From CAIWXH01 sp964555675 (GTDB taxonomy: Bacteria; Chloroflexota; Chloroflexia; Chloroflexales; Chloroflexaceae): a DNA stretch of 45,683 nt. The DNA lies in the NCBI GenBank assembly GCA_964555675.1, contig CAZKTU010000025.1:1-45683 (forward strand), read 5' to 3'. Below the pieces are notes generated by a model, which had not been told where the DNA came from, made no database searches, and saw only the letters and a list, made by a program, of their open reading frames with translations. This document shows, in pieces, positions 30,889-37,852 of this stretch. The translations under genes and the position numbers were made by a program. Numbering within the stretch: position 1 is the stretch's first letter; the number at the start of each line of letters is the position of its first letter.

Positions 30889-33021
30889 ATGCACACAAAG
30901 CACCGTGACGAGCACGGGCAGCCAACCTATACCAACCGGCTGATCCACTCGGCCAGCCCATATCTGGTTCAACACGCCCATAATCCGGTCGACTGGTACG
31001 AGTGGGGCGCGGAGGCCCTGGCCAGAGCGCAGCGCCAGGATAAGCCGATCCTGGTAAGCGTCGGCTATGCCGCGTGCCACTGGTGTCACATTATGTCAAA
31101 TGAGAGCTTTGACGACGAGGCGACCGCCGCCCTGCAGAACGAGCTCTTCGTCAATATCAAGGTCGACCGCGAAGAGCGCCCCGACCTCGACAGTGTCTAC
31201 ATGGCCGCCGTGCAGGCCATGAGCGGGCAGGGCGGCTGGCCGCTCAACGTCTTCTGCCTGCCCGACGGCACGCCCTTCTTCGGCGGCACCTACTTCCCCC
31301 CCGACGAGAAGGCCGCCCGCTACGGCATGTCCAGCTGGAAGCAGGTGCTGCGCTCGGTCGCCGAGGCCTACAGCACCCGCCGCGACGAGATCGCCGAGTC
31401 GGGCCGCGAGCTGCTCGAGCACCTGGGCCGCGTCGCCACAGCGGGCGCCGGCGAGGCCGCCCCGCCCCTGGCAGACATCCTCGCGGGCGCCGTCGTGGCC
31501 CTGGCCCGCCAGTTCGACCCGCGCCAGGGCGGCTTCGGCGGGGCCCCCAAGTTTCCCCAACCCATGACCCTCGAGTTCCTGCTGCGCGCCCACCTGCGCG
31601 GCGACAAGCGCGCCCTGCCCATGCTCGAGCTGACCCTGGGCAAGATGGCCCTGGGCGGCATGTACGACCAGCTCGGCGGCGGCTTCCACCGCTACAGCGT
31701 CGACGAGCGCTGGCTCGTGCCCCACTTCGAGAAGATGCTCTACGACAACGCGCTACTGGCCCGCCTCTACGTCGAGGCCTTCCAGCTCACCGGCGCGCCT
31801 CTCTACGCCCGCGTGGCCCACGAGACCCTGGGCTACCTGCTGCGCGAGATGACCCACCCCGAGGGTGGCTTCTACAGCACCCAGGACGCCGACAGCCTGC
31901 CTTACCCCGGCGCCCCTCACGCCGAAGAGGGGGCCTTCTACGTCTGGTCACCCGAGGAGGTGCGCGAGCAACTGGGCGAGGACACGGCCCTCTTCTGCCA
32001 GCTCTACGACGTCAGCCGCCAGGGCAACTTCGAGGGCAAGAATATCCTCAACCTGCCCCGCGACCCCGCCGAGGTGGCCCGCGTCACCGGGGTCAGCCCC
32101 GAGCGCCTCGCCCAGGTCGCGGCCGCGGGGCGCGAACGGCTCTACGCCGCCCGGGCCATGCGCCCCCAGCCCTTCCGCGACGAGAAGATCATCACCGCCT
32201 GGAACGCCATGGCGATCCGCGCCCTCGCCCAGGCGGCCATGGCCTTCGGCCAGAGCACCAGCGCGGGCCAGGGCTACGCCGAGGCCGCCGCCCGCTCAGC
32301 CCGCTTCCTGCTGGCCAACCTGCGCCGCCCCGACGGGCGCCTGCTGCGCTCCTGGAAGGACGGACGCCCCGGCCCCCTCGGCTTCCTCGAGGACTACGCC
32401 CTGCTGGTCGACGGGCTGCTGGCCCTCCACGCCGCCGACGGCGCGGCCATCTGGCTGCGCGAGGCCCTGACCCTGGCAGACGCGATGCTCGAACTGTTCT
32501 GGGACGAAACGATCGGCGGCCTCTACGACACCGCGCGCGACCAGGAGGCCCTGGTCACCCGCCCGCGCGAGGTCGGCGACAACGCCACCCCCTCGGGCAA
32601 CTCTGTCGCCGCCGAGGCCCTGCTGCGCCTGGCCGCCCTCACCGGAAACGAGCGCTACCGCGAGCGGGCCGAGGCCATCCTGGCCGGGGTCGCCCCGCTG
32701 CTGGCCCGCTTCCCGGCGGGCTTCGGGCGCATGCTCTGCGCCGCCGACCTCGCCGCCACGCGCATCAAAGAAGTCGCCGTGATTGGCGAGCCCACCGCGG
32801 CCGACACCGTGGCCCTGCTCGCGCCACTCCAGCAGCCCTACCGCCCCCACCTGGTCATCGCCCGCGCGGCCCCGGGCGACGCCGAGGCCCCGTCGCTCAC
32901 GCCGCTGCTGCGCGAGCGGCCCGCCATCGCGGGGCGGGCGACCGCCTACGTCTGCGAGGGCTTCGTCTGCAAGCTGCCCGCGACCACGCCGGCCGAGTTG
33001 GCCGCACAGCTCGAGCGCTAA
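30889..33021 (+). CDS. YyaL/DUF255 thioredoxin-domain protein
   Basis: The 710-residue protein belongs to the highly conserved YyaL/SSP411 (spermatogenesis-associated protein 20) family. The N-terminal thioredoxin-like domain (about 10-175) carries CHWCH at 63-67 and the family signatures NRLIHSASPYLVQHAHNPVDWYEW and GQGGWPLNVFCLPDG. The remainder is an (alpha/alpha)6 barrel like N-acylglucosamine 2-epimerases and glycosidases (GMYDQLGGGFHRYSVDERW, WNAMAIRALAQAA). The biochemical function is not established. AAGGAG lies 7 bases before ATG 30889, after a structured leader. Its stop codon shares an A with the start of the glycosyltransferase gene (TAATG), so translation of the two is coupled. 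Confidence 0.93.
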   Translation: MHTKHRDEHGQPTYTNRLIHSASPYLVQHAHNPVDWYEWGAEALARAQRQDKPILVSVGYAACHWCHIMSNESFDDEATAALQNELFVNIKVDREERPDLDSVYMAAVQAMSGQGGWPLNVFCLPDGTPFFGGTYFPPDEKAARYGMSSWKQVLRSVAEAYSTRRDEIAESGRELLEHLGRVATAGAGEAAPPLADILAGAVVALARQFDPRQGGFGGAPKFPQPMTLEFLLRAHLRGDKRALPMLELTLGKMALGGMYDQLGGGFHRYSVDERWLVPHFEKMLYDNALLARLYVEAFQLTGAPLYARVAHETLGYLLREMTHPEGGFYSTQDADSLPYPGAPHAEEGAFYVWSPEEVREQLGEDTALFCQLYDVSRQGNFEGKNILNLPRDPAEVARVTGVSPERLAQVAAAGRERLYAARAMRPQPFRDEKIITAWNAMAIRALAQAAMAFGQSTSAGQGYAEAAARSARFLLANLRRPDGRLLRSWKDGRPGPLGFLEDYALLVDGLLALHAADGAAIWLREALTLADAMLELFWDETIGGLYDTARDQEALVTRPREVGDNATPSGNSVAAEALLRLAALTGNERYRERAEAILAGVAPLLARFPAGFGRMLCAADLAATRIKEVAVIGEPTAADTVALLAPLQQPYRPHLVIARAAPGDAEAPSLTPLLRERPAIAGRATAYVCEGFVCKLPATTPAELAAQLER

Positions 33022-34295
33022 TGCACGTCCTGCACATCAACCAGCTCTACAACCGCGCCTCGGGGGCCTCGCGCTACTTCGTCGAGATCGGCGAGCGGCT
33101 GGTGCGCGAGGGGCACCGGGTCACCGTCCTGAGCAGCGACGCCCTCGACCTCGAGTACTTCTGGGACGGGCGCAAAAGGCGCGTGGCCGAGGCCGAGTCA
33201 AGCCACAATGGCGTGCGGGTGCTGCGCTTCCCGGTGCGCCGGCTGCCCGGGCCGCCCATCCTCTACCCGGTCATTCGCCGCCTCATGGTCGAGCTCGGGC
33301 GCCTTGGGCCGGCCACGGCGCCGCTGCTGGCCCGCATGGCGACCCTGACGCCACGCCTGCCGGCCATGGAGCGCTACCTCGACCAGTCGCCCGATCTGGC
33401 CGACGTGGACCTCGTCCACACCACCAATATCACCCTCGACTTCGCCATCTTGCCTGCGGCGCGCTGGGCGGCGCGGCGCGGCATCCCCCACCTCTGCACG
33501 CCCTTCGTGCATCTGGGCGAGCCGGGGAGCCGGCAGATCATCCAGTACTACAGCATGCCCCACCAGATCGCCCTGCTGCGCAGCGCCGCCGGCGTCGCCA
33601 CTATGACCGGGCTCGAGCGGGACTTCCTGGCGGCGCGGGGCGTGCCCGGCCAGGGCATGCGCGTGATTGGCGCGGGCGTCGACCCCGCCGAGGTGGCCGG
33701 GGGCAATGGCGCGGCCTTCAGGGCGGCCCAGGGCATCGCCGGCCCGATCGTCCTGAGCCTCGGCGCGGCCGCCTACGACAAAGGCACCGTCCATGTGCTC
33801 GAGGCCATGCGCCGGCTCTGGGCCGCGGGGGTCGAGGCGACCTGGGTGCAGTGCGGCCCGCTCCTCGGCCACTTCGAGCAGCACTACGCCGCCCTGCCGC
33901 CTGACGAGCGGGCTCGCACCCGTGTGCTGGGCTTCGTGAGCGACGCCACCCGCCGCGACGCCCTCGCCGCCGCCGACGTCTACGCGCAGCCCTCGCGCAC
34001 CGACAGCTTCGGCATCGCCTACCTCGAGGCATGGTGCTACGGGGTGCCGGTGGTCGGCGCCCGGGCGGGCGGGGTGCCCGACGTCATCAGAGACGGCCAG
34101 GACGGCATGCTCGTGCCCTTCGGCGCCGTCGATAGCCTGGCCGATACCATCGGCCTGCTCTTGCGCGATAGGCCCCTGGCGCGCACCCTGGGCGAGGCCG
34201 GGCAGGCCCGCGTGTCGCGCGAGCTCACCTGGGACGCCGCCTACACCAGAGCCCGCGCCTTTTACGCCGATCTGGCGCTCCAATCGGCAAACTGA
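33021..34295 (+). CDS. GT4-type glycosyltransferase
   Basis: The 424-residue enzyme has two Rossmann-like halves (GT-B fold). The N-terminal half shows HVLHINQLYNRASGASRYFVEIGERL, the acceptor-side glycine loop. The C-terminal half shows VLSLGAAAYDKGTVHVLEAM, ADVYAQPSRTDSFGIAYLEAWCYGVPVVG and GGVPDVI. The Glu pair around SFGIAYLEA is the donor-binding signature of GT4. It most likely transfers a sugar from a nucleotide donor to a lipid or polysaccharide at the inner membrane face; the acceptor is unknown. It is translationally coupled to the YyaL-like gene. This may be chance packing, or the two may act on related sugars. A weak hairpin (34297-34323) follows the stop. Confidence 0.92.
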   Translation: MHVLHINQLYNRASGASRYFVEIGERLVREGHRVTVLSSDALDLEYFWDGRKRRVAEAESSHNGVRVLRFPVRRLPGPPILYPVIRRLMVELGRLGPATAPLLARMATLTPRLPAMERYLDQSPDLADVDLVHTTNITLDFAILPAARWAARRGIPHLCTPFVHLGEPGSRQIIQYYSMPHQIALLRSAAGVATMTGLERDFLAARGVPGQGMRVIGAGVDPAEVAGGNGAAFRAAQGIAGPIVLSLGAAAYDKGTVHVLEAMRRLWAAGVEATWVQCGPLLGHFEQHYAALPPDERARTRVLGFVSDATRRDALAAADVYAQPSRTDSFGIAYLEAWCYGVPVVGARAGGVPDVIRDGQDGMLVPFGAVDSLADTIGLLLRDRPLARTLGEAGQARVSRELTWDAAYTRARAFYADLALQSAN

Positions 34296-34296
34296 G

Positions 34297-34323
34297 GGCC
34301 CGTCTTTCTACAAGAATCGGGCC
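34297..34323 (+). terminator. Short hairpin after the glycosyltransferase gene
   Basis: GGCCCG (34297-34302) pairs with CGGGCC (34318-34323) around a 15-base loop. It begins next to the stop codon and is weak, without a U-tract. Confidence 0.3.
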
Positions 34324-34410
34324 AAGATGACGGTTCGCTTATCTGGGAGGAGCCCTAATTCAAGGCCTTATTCATCGTAGTAGTGTACTGTTGGTTTCGA
34401 AGGGGGGAGA

Positions 34411-34655
34411 GTCTACGGCGGCGGGGCGCCACGTCGGGGCCGGCGCGCGGGAACATAGCTCCCAGCAATTTAGTAGCCCCCTTGCCGCGAGCCGGAAGGC
34501 GAGCGCCGCCGTAGACNNNNNNNNNNTGGTGGGTTGTGTGGGGGGGGGGGTGGGGGGGGGGGGGGCGCCCCGGGGGGGGGGGGGCGGGGCCCCCCCCCCC
34601 CCCCCAATTTTGTCCCCCCCTTGCCGCGCGCGGGCCGGCGACCGCCGCCGTAGAC
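34411..34655. repeat. Tandem structured repeat broken by an assembly gap
   Basis: A unit of 106 bases (34411-34516) begins GTCTACGGCGGCG and ends with its exact reverse complement. Ten Ns follow (34517-34526). Then comes a homopolymer-rich stretch (runs of G and C up to about 17) that still follows the order of the unit and ends with the same CGCCGCCGTAGAC (34643-34655). I read it as a second, badly sequenced copy of the unit. The surrounding 695 bases (34296-34990) hold no convincing gene; they contain hairpins and the hpf leader. Confidence 0.6.
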
Positions 34656-34671
34656 TTTCTTTTTTCATCCC

Positions 34672-34699
34672 AGGGCCGAGCGCATCTGCGCTCGGCCCT
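34672..34699. terminator. 13-bp hairpin after the repeat region
   Basis: AGGGCCGAGCGCA (34672-34684) pairs perfectly with TGCGCTCGGCCCT (34687-34699) around TC. It is followed by TTCTGG on the plus strand. It separates the repeat region from the hpf leader. Confidence 0.6.
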
Positions 34700-34753
34700 T
34701 TCTGGTTAAGGGACTAGTGCCGATTGGCTCTTGAAACGCCCCCCGGCGCGTAG

Positions 34754-34966
34754 TACAATGCGCCGCAAGAAGACGTCGGCCTCGCGCCGACAGACCCCGC
34801 GCTACAATGCCGTGGCGCGCCGCGAGAGGAAGTGTACGCGATGGCAGCAGATCGCCAGAGCGCTTCGGATCGCACATCAAGGTGACAGTCGTCAGAGCCC
34901 TCGGCGCCACGTGTGCCCGAGGGCTCTGCCGTTCTGTTTGACCGACGCGGGCGCCTCGCGGCGCCC
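34754..34966 (+). promoter_or_regulatory. Promoter region and hairpin leader of hpf
   Basis: Two TACAAT boxes (34754-34759 and 34803-34808) lie upstream. A 12-bp stem (34893-34904 with 34917-34928) is followed by CCGTTCTGTTTG, as in an attenuator or terminator. A second hairpin, GGGCGCC-TCGC-GGCGCCC (34949-34966, approximately), precedes the GGAGG ribosome binding site. The arrangement suggests regulated read-through into hpf. Confidence 0.45.
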
Positions 34967-34990
34967 CCCTGACAGGGATGGAGGACCACG

Positions 34991-35563
34991 ATGGAACTGA
35001 CCGTCAAGAGCCGCAACGGCAAGATCACCGAGCGCCAACGCCAGCACATCGAAGAGAAGCTCAACAAGCTCGGGCGCTATATGGACGGGATAACCAGCGC
35101 CACCGTGGAGGTACACACGCAGCAGCACCGTAACGCCGGCGAGGTCAACACAGTCCAGGTGACCCTTGTCGGCGACCACGGCGTCATCCTGCGAGCCGAG
35201 GAGCAGGCGCCGGATCTGTTTGTCGCCGTCGACGAGGTCGAAGAGGTGCTCGAGCGCCAGATCAAGCGCTACAAGGAGAAGTACTGGCGACGCACCCGCA
35301 AGCAGCGCGAGCAGATCGTCGAGAGCGAGATCGCCGTGGAGGCCGCCGAACCGCGGGTCGACGACGAGCCGCCCGCGGGCCCTGAGGTGATCCGCACCAA
35401 GCAGTTCGCCCTGCGGCCGATGTTCACCGACGACGCCATCGAGCAGATGGAGCTGCTCGGGCACACCTTCTTCGTCTTCCAGGACGCCGAGAGCCAGCGC
35501 CTCAGCGTGCTCTATAGGCGCCGCGACGGCAACTACGGGCTGATCGTCCCCGAGACGGCGTAG
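34991..35563 (+). CDS. hpf: Ribosome hibernation promoting factor, long form
   Basis: The 190-residue protein pairs ribosomes into inactive 100S dimers during starvation or darkness. The N-terminal domain (1-100) binds the 30S decoding site: MELTVKSRNGKITERQRQHIEEKLNKLGRY and the basic helix VLERQIKRYKEKYWRRTRKQ. An acidic linker follows (about 108-132). The C-terminal dimerisation domain (133-190) contains VIRTKQFALRPMFTDDAIEQMELLGHTFFVF and LYRRRDGNYGLIVP. The length is that of long HPF. GGAGG lies 6 bases before the ATG. Downstream are two strong hairpins. Confidence 0.96.
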   Translation: MELTVKSRNGKITERQRQHIEEKLNKLGRYMDGITSATVEVHTQQHRNAGEVNTVQVTLVGDHGVILRAEEQAPDLFVAVDEVEEVLERQIKRYKEKYWRRTRKQREQIVESEIAVEAAEPRVDDEPPAGPEVIRTKQFALRPMFTDDAIEQMELLGHTFFVFQDAESQRLSVLYRRRDGNYGLIVPETA

Positions 35564-35566
35564 TGT

Positions 35567-35621
35567 CTCAGCACACTGTATGTGCTGAGTGGATGTTTCC
35601 GGGAGGGCCATGCCCTCCCGG
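35567..35621 (+). terminator. Two hairpins after hpf
   Basis: CTCAGCACA pairs with TGTGCTGAG (35567-35589). CCGGGAGGGC (35599-35608) then pairs with GCCCTCCCGG (35612-35621). The second has the same core as several other gene-end hairpins. Neither has a strong U-tract. Confidence 0.6.
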
Positions 35622-35660
35622 ACCCTTCCACCGGCCTACGGGACCCTCCCACCGGCCTAC
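35620..35660. repeat. 20-base tandem direct repeat
   Basis: GGACCCTTCCACCGGCCTAC (35620-35639) and GGACCCTCCCACCGGCCTAC (35641-35660) differ at one base and are separated by one G. The repeat lies between the hpf hairpins and the CAP-domain gene. No function is evident. Confidence 0.6.
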
Positions 35661-35801
35661 CAGCCGCTCGATTGTCTTGGGTGAACCCACCCCGTATGGT
35701 TAGTAGCTCGCAGGACCATGGGGCCATGGAAGGATCAGGGCGACGATGCTATGCTTTGGGTGAGGCTTTTATACGAACCTTTAACCCCCCCACACAATCC
35801 T

Positions 35802-36377
35802 ATGCAACGCTTACTCGCCATCATCGCTGCCATCGTTGCCGGAACCCTTATCCTGGCTGCCCTGATCCCCACGAACGCTGCACAGGCCCAGACCGGCGAG
35901 CCCGCGGCCATCTACAAGAGCTACCTGCCGATGATCGCCGGCCCGACCACATCCCAGTCCCCCGCCGAGCAGGCCGTCGCCGACGAAGTGCTCGACCTCG
36001 TCAACAGCGAGCGCGCGAAGGCCAACTGCGGCCCGCTCACCCTTGAGGCCAAGCTGAGCACCGCCGCCCAAGGCCACAGCGAGGATATGGCCCGCAACGA
36101 CTATTTTGACCACACCGCCCTCGACGGCTCGAGCGCCTCTGACCGGGTCACCCGCGCCGGCTACGACTGGCGTATGACCGGCGAGAATATCGCCGCCGGC
36201 TACAGCACCGCCGCCGAGGTGATGGACGGCTGGATGAAGAGCCCGGGCCACAGGGCCAACATCCTCAACTGTAGCTTCACCCAGCTCGGCGTCGGCTACT
36301 ACTACGAGGCCGACGACAGTTACCCCGGCCCCTACGGCTACAGCTACTACTGGACCCAGGTGTTCGGCAGGCCGTAG
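35802..36377 (+). CDS. Secreted CAP/SCP-domain protein
   Basis: The 191-residue protein has a signal peptide (about 3-26, LLAIIAAIVAGTLILAALIP) and a CAP domain of about 130 residues. Family motifs are LDLVNSERAKANCGPLTLEAKL, AQGHSEDMARNDYFDH, TGENIAAGY, MDGWMKSPGHRANIL and GVGYYYE, with the aromatic end YSYYWTQVFG. The His and Glu residues of the CAP cavity (H in GHSEDM, E in GEN, H in GHRANIL) are all present. Bacterial CAP proteins are extracellular and mostly of unknown activity. ATG 35802 directly precedes the signal peptide. There is no obvious ribosome binding site (CACAATCCT precedes). A strong terminator follows. Confidence 0.9.
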   Translation: MQRLLAIIAAIVAGTLILAALIPTNAAQAQTGEPAAIYKSYLPMIAGPTTSQSPAEQAVADEVLDLVNSERAKANCGPLTLEAKLSTAAQGHSEDMARNDYFDHTALDGSSASDRVTRAGYDWRMTGENIAAGYSTAAEVMDGWMKSPGHRANILNCSFTQLGVGYYYEADDSYPGPYGYSYYWTQVFGRP

Positions 36378-36403
36378 TACCGACGGACTATTGGCCACAC
36401 AGC

Positions 36404-36437
36404 AAAACAGGGAGGGCAAATGCCCTCCCTGTTTTTT
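36404..36437. terminator. Strong intrinsic terminator after the CAP-domain gene
   Basis: A 15-bp stem (36404-36418 with 36421-36435) with loop AA has a run of T at 36432-36437. It is the best plus-strand terminator in the window and contains the GGGAGGGC core. It lies between convergent genes and can work on both strands. Confidence 0.85.
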
Positions 36438-36454
36438 GTTGCCCTGCGCAAGCG

Positions 36455-36946
36455 CTAAGCGGCGGCGACGATCACGAAGAGGAAGAAGCACGCGCCGAGG
36501 GCGATCAGCGCCAGCTGGGAGTAGCCCAAGATCATGCCGATAATCGCCATACCCTCGCCCGAGAAGCGCCCGGCCGAGCGCCGGATCTCGCCGCGGGCCA
36601 TGTGGCCGGTGACGATCGCGATAATGGCGGCGACGAAGGGTAAGAAGACCCACGCCAGGATGCCCGAGACCAGGCTGGCAATGGCGAGGGGGCTATTGGG
36701 GATGGCCTGAGGAGCATAGCCGGCGGGGGCCTGCTGGTAGGTCATCGGCATGGGGTACTGGCCGGGCGCCTGCTGGTAGCCGGCCGGCGGCGCAGGGAAG
36801 GGCGGGGCCGCCGTGGGCGGCGGCGCAGGGAAGGGCTGGGCCGGCGCGGCGACCGGCTGAGGCTGAGCCTCGTTGAGCCGGGAGCCGCAGTTGTAACAGA
36901 AGCGCTGGCCCTCGTCGCTTGTAGCTCCACAGTGGGCGCAAACCAT
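36455..36946 (-). CDS. Zinc-ribbon, DUF4190-type membrane protein
   Basis: The 163-residue protein starts with a zinc ribbon (MVCAHCGATSDEGQRFCYNCG, Cys pairs at 3/6 and 17/20). A Pro/Ala/Gln-rich linker runs to about residue 85. Two membrane helices follow (about 88-112 and 135-162) with the DUF4190 signature SPLAIASLVSGILAW, GHMARGEIRRS and GEGMAIIGMILGY. Proteins of this kind are common in Actinobacteria and Chloroflexota, and their function is unknown. GGAGGA precedes the ATG. It is followed on the same strand by a strong bidirectional hairpin. Confidence 0.85.
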   Translation of the reverse strand: MVCAHCGATSDEGQRFCYNCGSRLNEAQPQPVAAPAQPFPAPPPTAAPPFPAPPAGYQQAPGQYPMPMTYQQAPAGYAPQAIPNSPLAIASLVSGILAWVFLPFVAAIIAIVTGHMARGEIRRSAGRFSGEGMAIIGMILGYSQLALIALGACFFLFVIVAAA

Positions 36947-37032
36947 AGCATCCTCCGGTCTTGGTCCGGCGAGACTCGAGTAGTCCCCCTCTGGGATTGT
37001 ACGCGCCGGCTGAACCGGAGGTTGCAGCGCCG

Positions 37033-37833
37033 TCAGGCCTGGGCGAGGGCGCGCGCCCGGGCGCCGATATCGGGCGCCGTGACGAGGGCCTCGCCGACGA
37101 GCACCGCGTCAGCGCCATAGCCGCGCACCTGCGCGACGTGCTCGGGGGTGAAGATGCCGCTCTCGCTCACCAGCACGGGGCGACCGGGGCCGGCGGGCAG
37201 TAGGCGGGCCAGACGCTCGGTCGTGTCAAGACTGGTGCGGAAGCTATGCAAGTCCCGATTGTTCACACCCAGCACCGAGGCGCCGGCGGCCAGGGCCCGG
37301 GCCAACTCCTCCTCGGTATGGACCTCGACCAGGGCGGCCATGGCGAGGCTAGTGGTCAGGGCGAGGAGCTCGGCCAGCTGTGCGTCGGCGAGGGCCCCGA
37401 CGATCAGCAGCAGGGCGTCGGCACCGTAGGCCCTGGCCTCGTAGACCTGGTAGGGGTCGATGATGAAGTCCTTGCGCAGGAGCGGGGGCGCGCCGGGCAG
37501 CTGCCTGATCGCCTCGAGGTACTTCAGACTGCCCTGGAAGAAGCGCACATCGGTCAGCACCGAGATTGCGGCGGCGCCGGCATCAGCGTAGGTGGCGGCC
37601 AGGGCTAGGTGGTCGAAGGGCTCGATCAGCACGCCACGGCTCGGCGAGGCCTTCTTGACCTCGGCGATCAGGGCGGTGCCGGATGGGCGGCGCAGGGCTG
37701 CGGCGAAGTCGCGGGGCGCGGGGAGGCGGGAGATACGCTCCTCGAGGGCCGTCAGAGGCACCTTGAGGCGCTGGCGCGCCACTTCCTCGACCTTGTGGGC
37801 CAGGATCGTGTCAAGAATCGTCGCTTCGGCCAT
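37033..37833 (-). CDS. trpC: Indole-3-glycerol phosphate synthase
   Basis: The 266-residue TIM-barrel enzyme closes the indole ring in tryptophan synthesis. ILDTILAHKVEEVARQR is the typical N-terminal helix. Active-site segments include ALIAEVKKASPSRGVL, LLRKDFIIDPYQVYEARAYGADALLLIV, SVLGVNNRDLHSF and PVLVSESGIFTPEHV. Lys and Glu of the catalytic set are present. AAGGAG precedes the ATG. It lies 19 bases after the RCK channel-like gene, which in turn follows trpD, so the three probably form one operon. Confidence 0.96.
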   Translation of the reverse strand: MAEATILDTILAHKVEEVARQRLKVPLTALEERISRLPAPRDFAAALRRPSGTALIAEVKKASPSRGVLIEPFDHLALAATYADAGAAAISVLTDVRFFQGSLKYLEAIRQLPGAPPLLRKDFIIDPYQVYEARAYGADALLLIVGALADAQLAELLALTTSLAMAALVEVHTEEELARALAAGASVLGVNNRDLHSFRTSLDTTERLARLLPAGPGRPVLVSESGIFTPEHVAQVRGYGADAVLVGEALVTAPDIGARARALAQA

Positions 37834-37852
37834 GGGCGTGGGCTCCTTCTAG

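Noticed and set aside
34411..34655. CRISPR-like array or integron attachment site
   Set aside because: There are at most two copies of a long unit with inverted ends, no regular spacers, and no cas or integrase gene nearby.
34758..35000. Small basic open frame (MRRKKTSASRRQTPRYNAV) upstream of hpf
   Set aside because: It overlaps a promoter box and the attenuator-like hairpin, has no ribosome binding site, and resembles no family I know.
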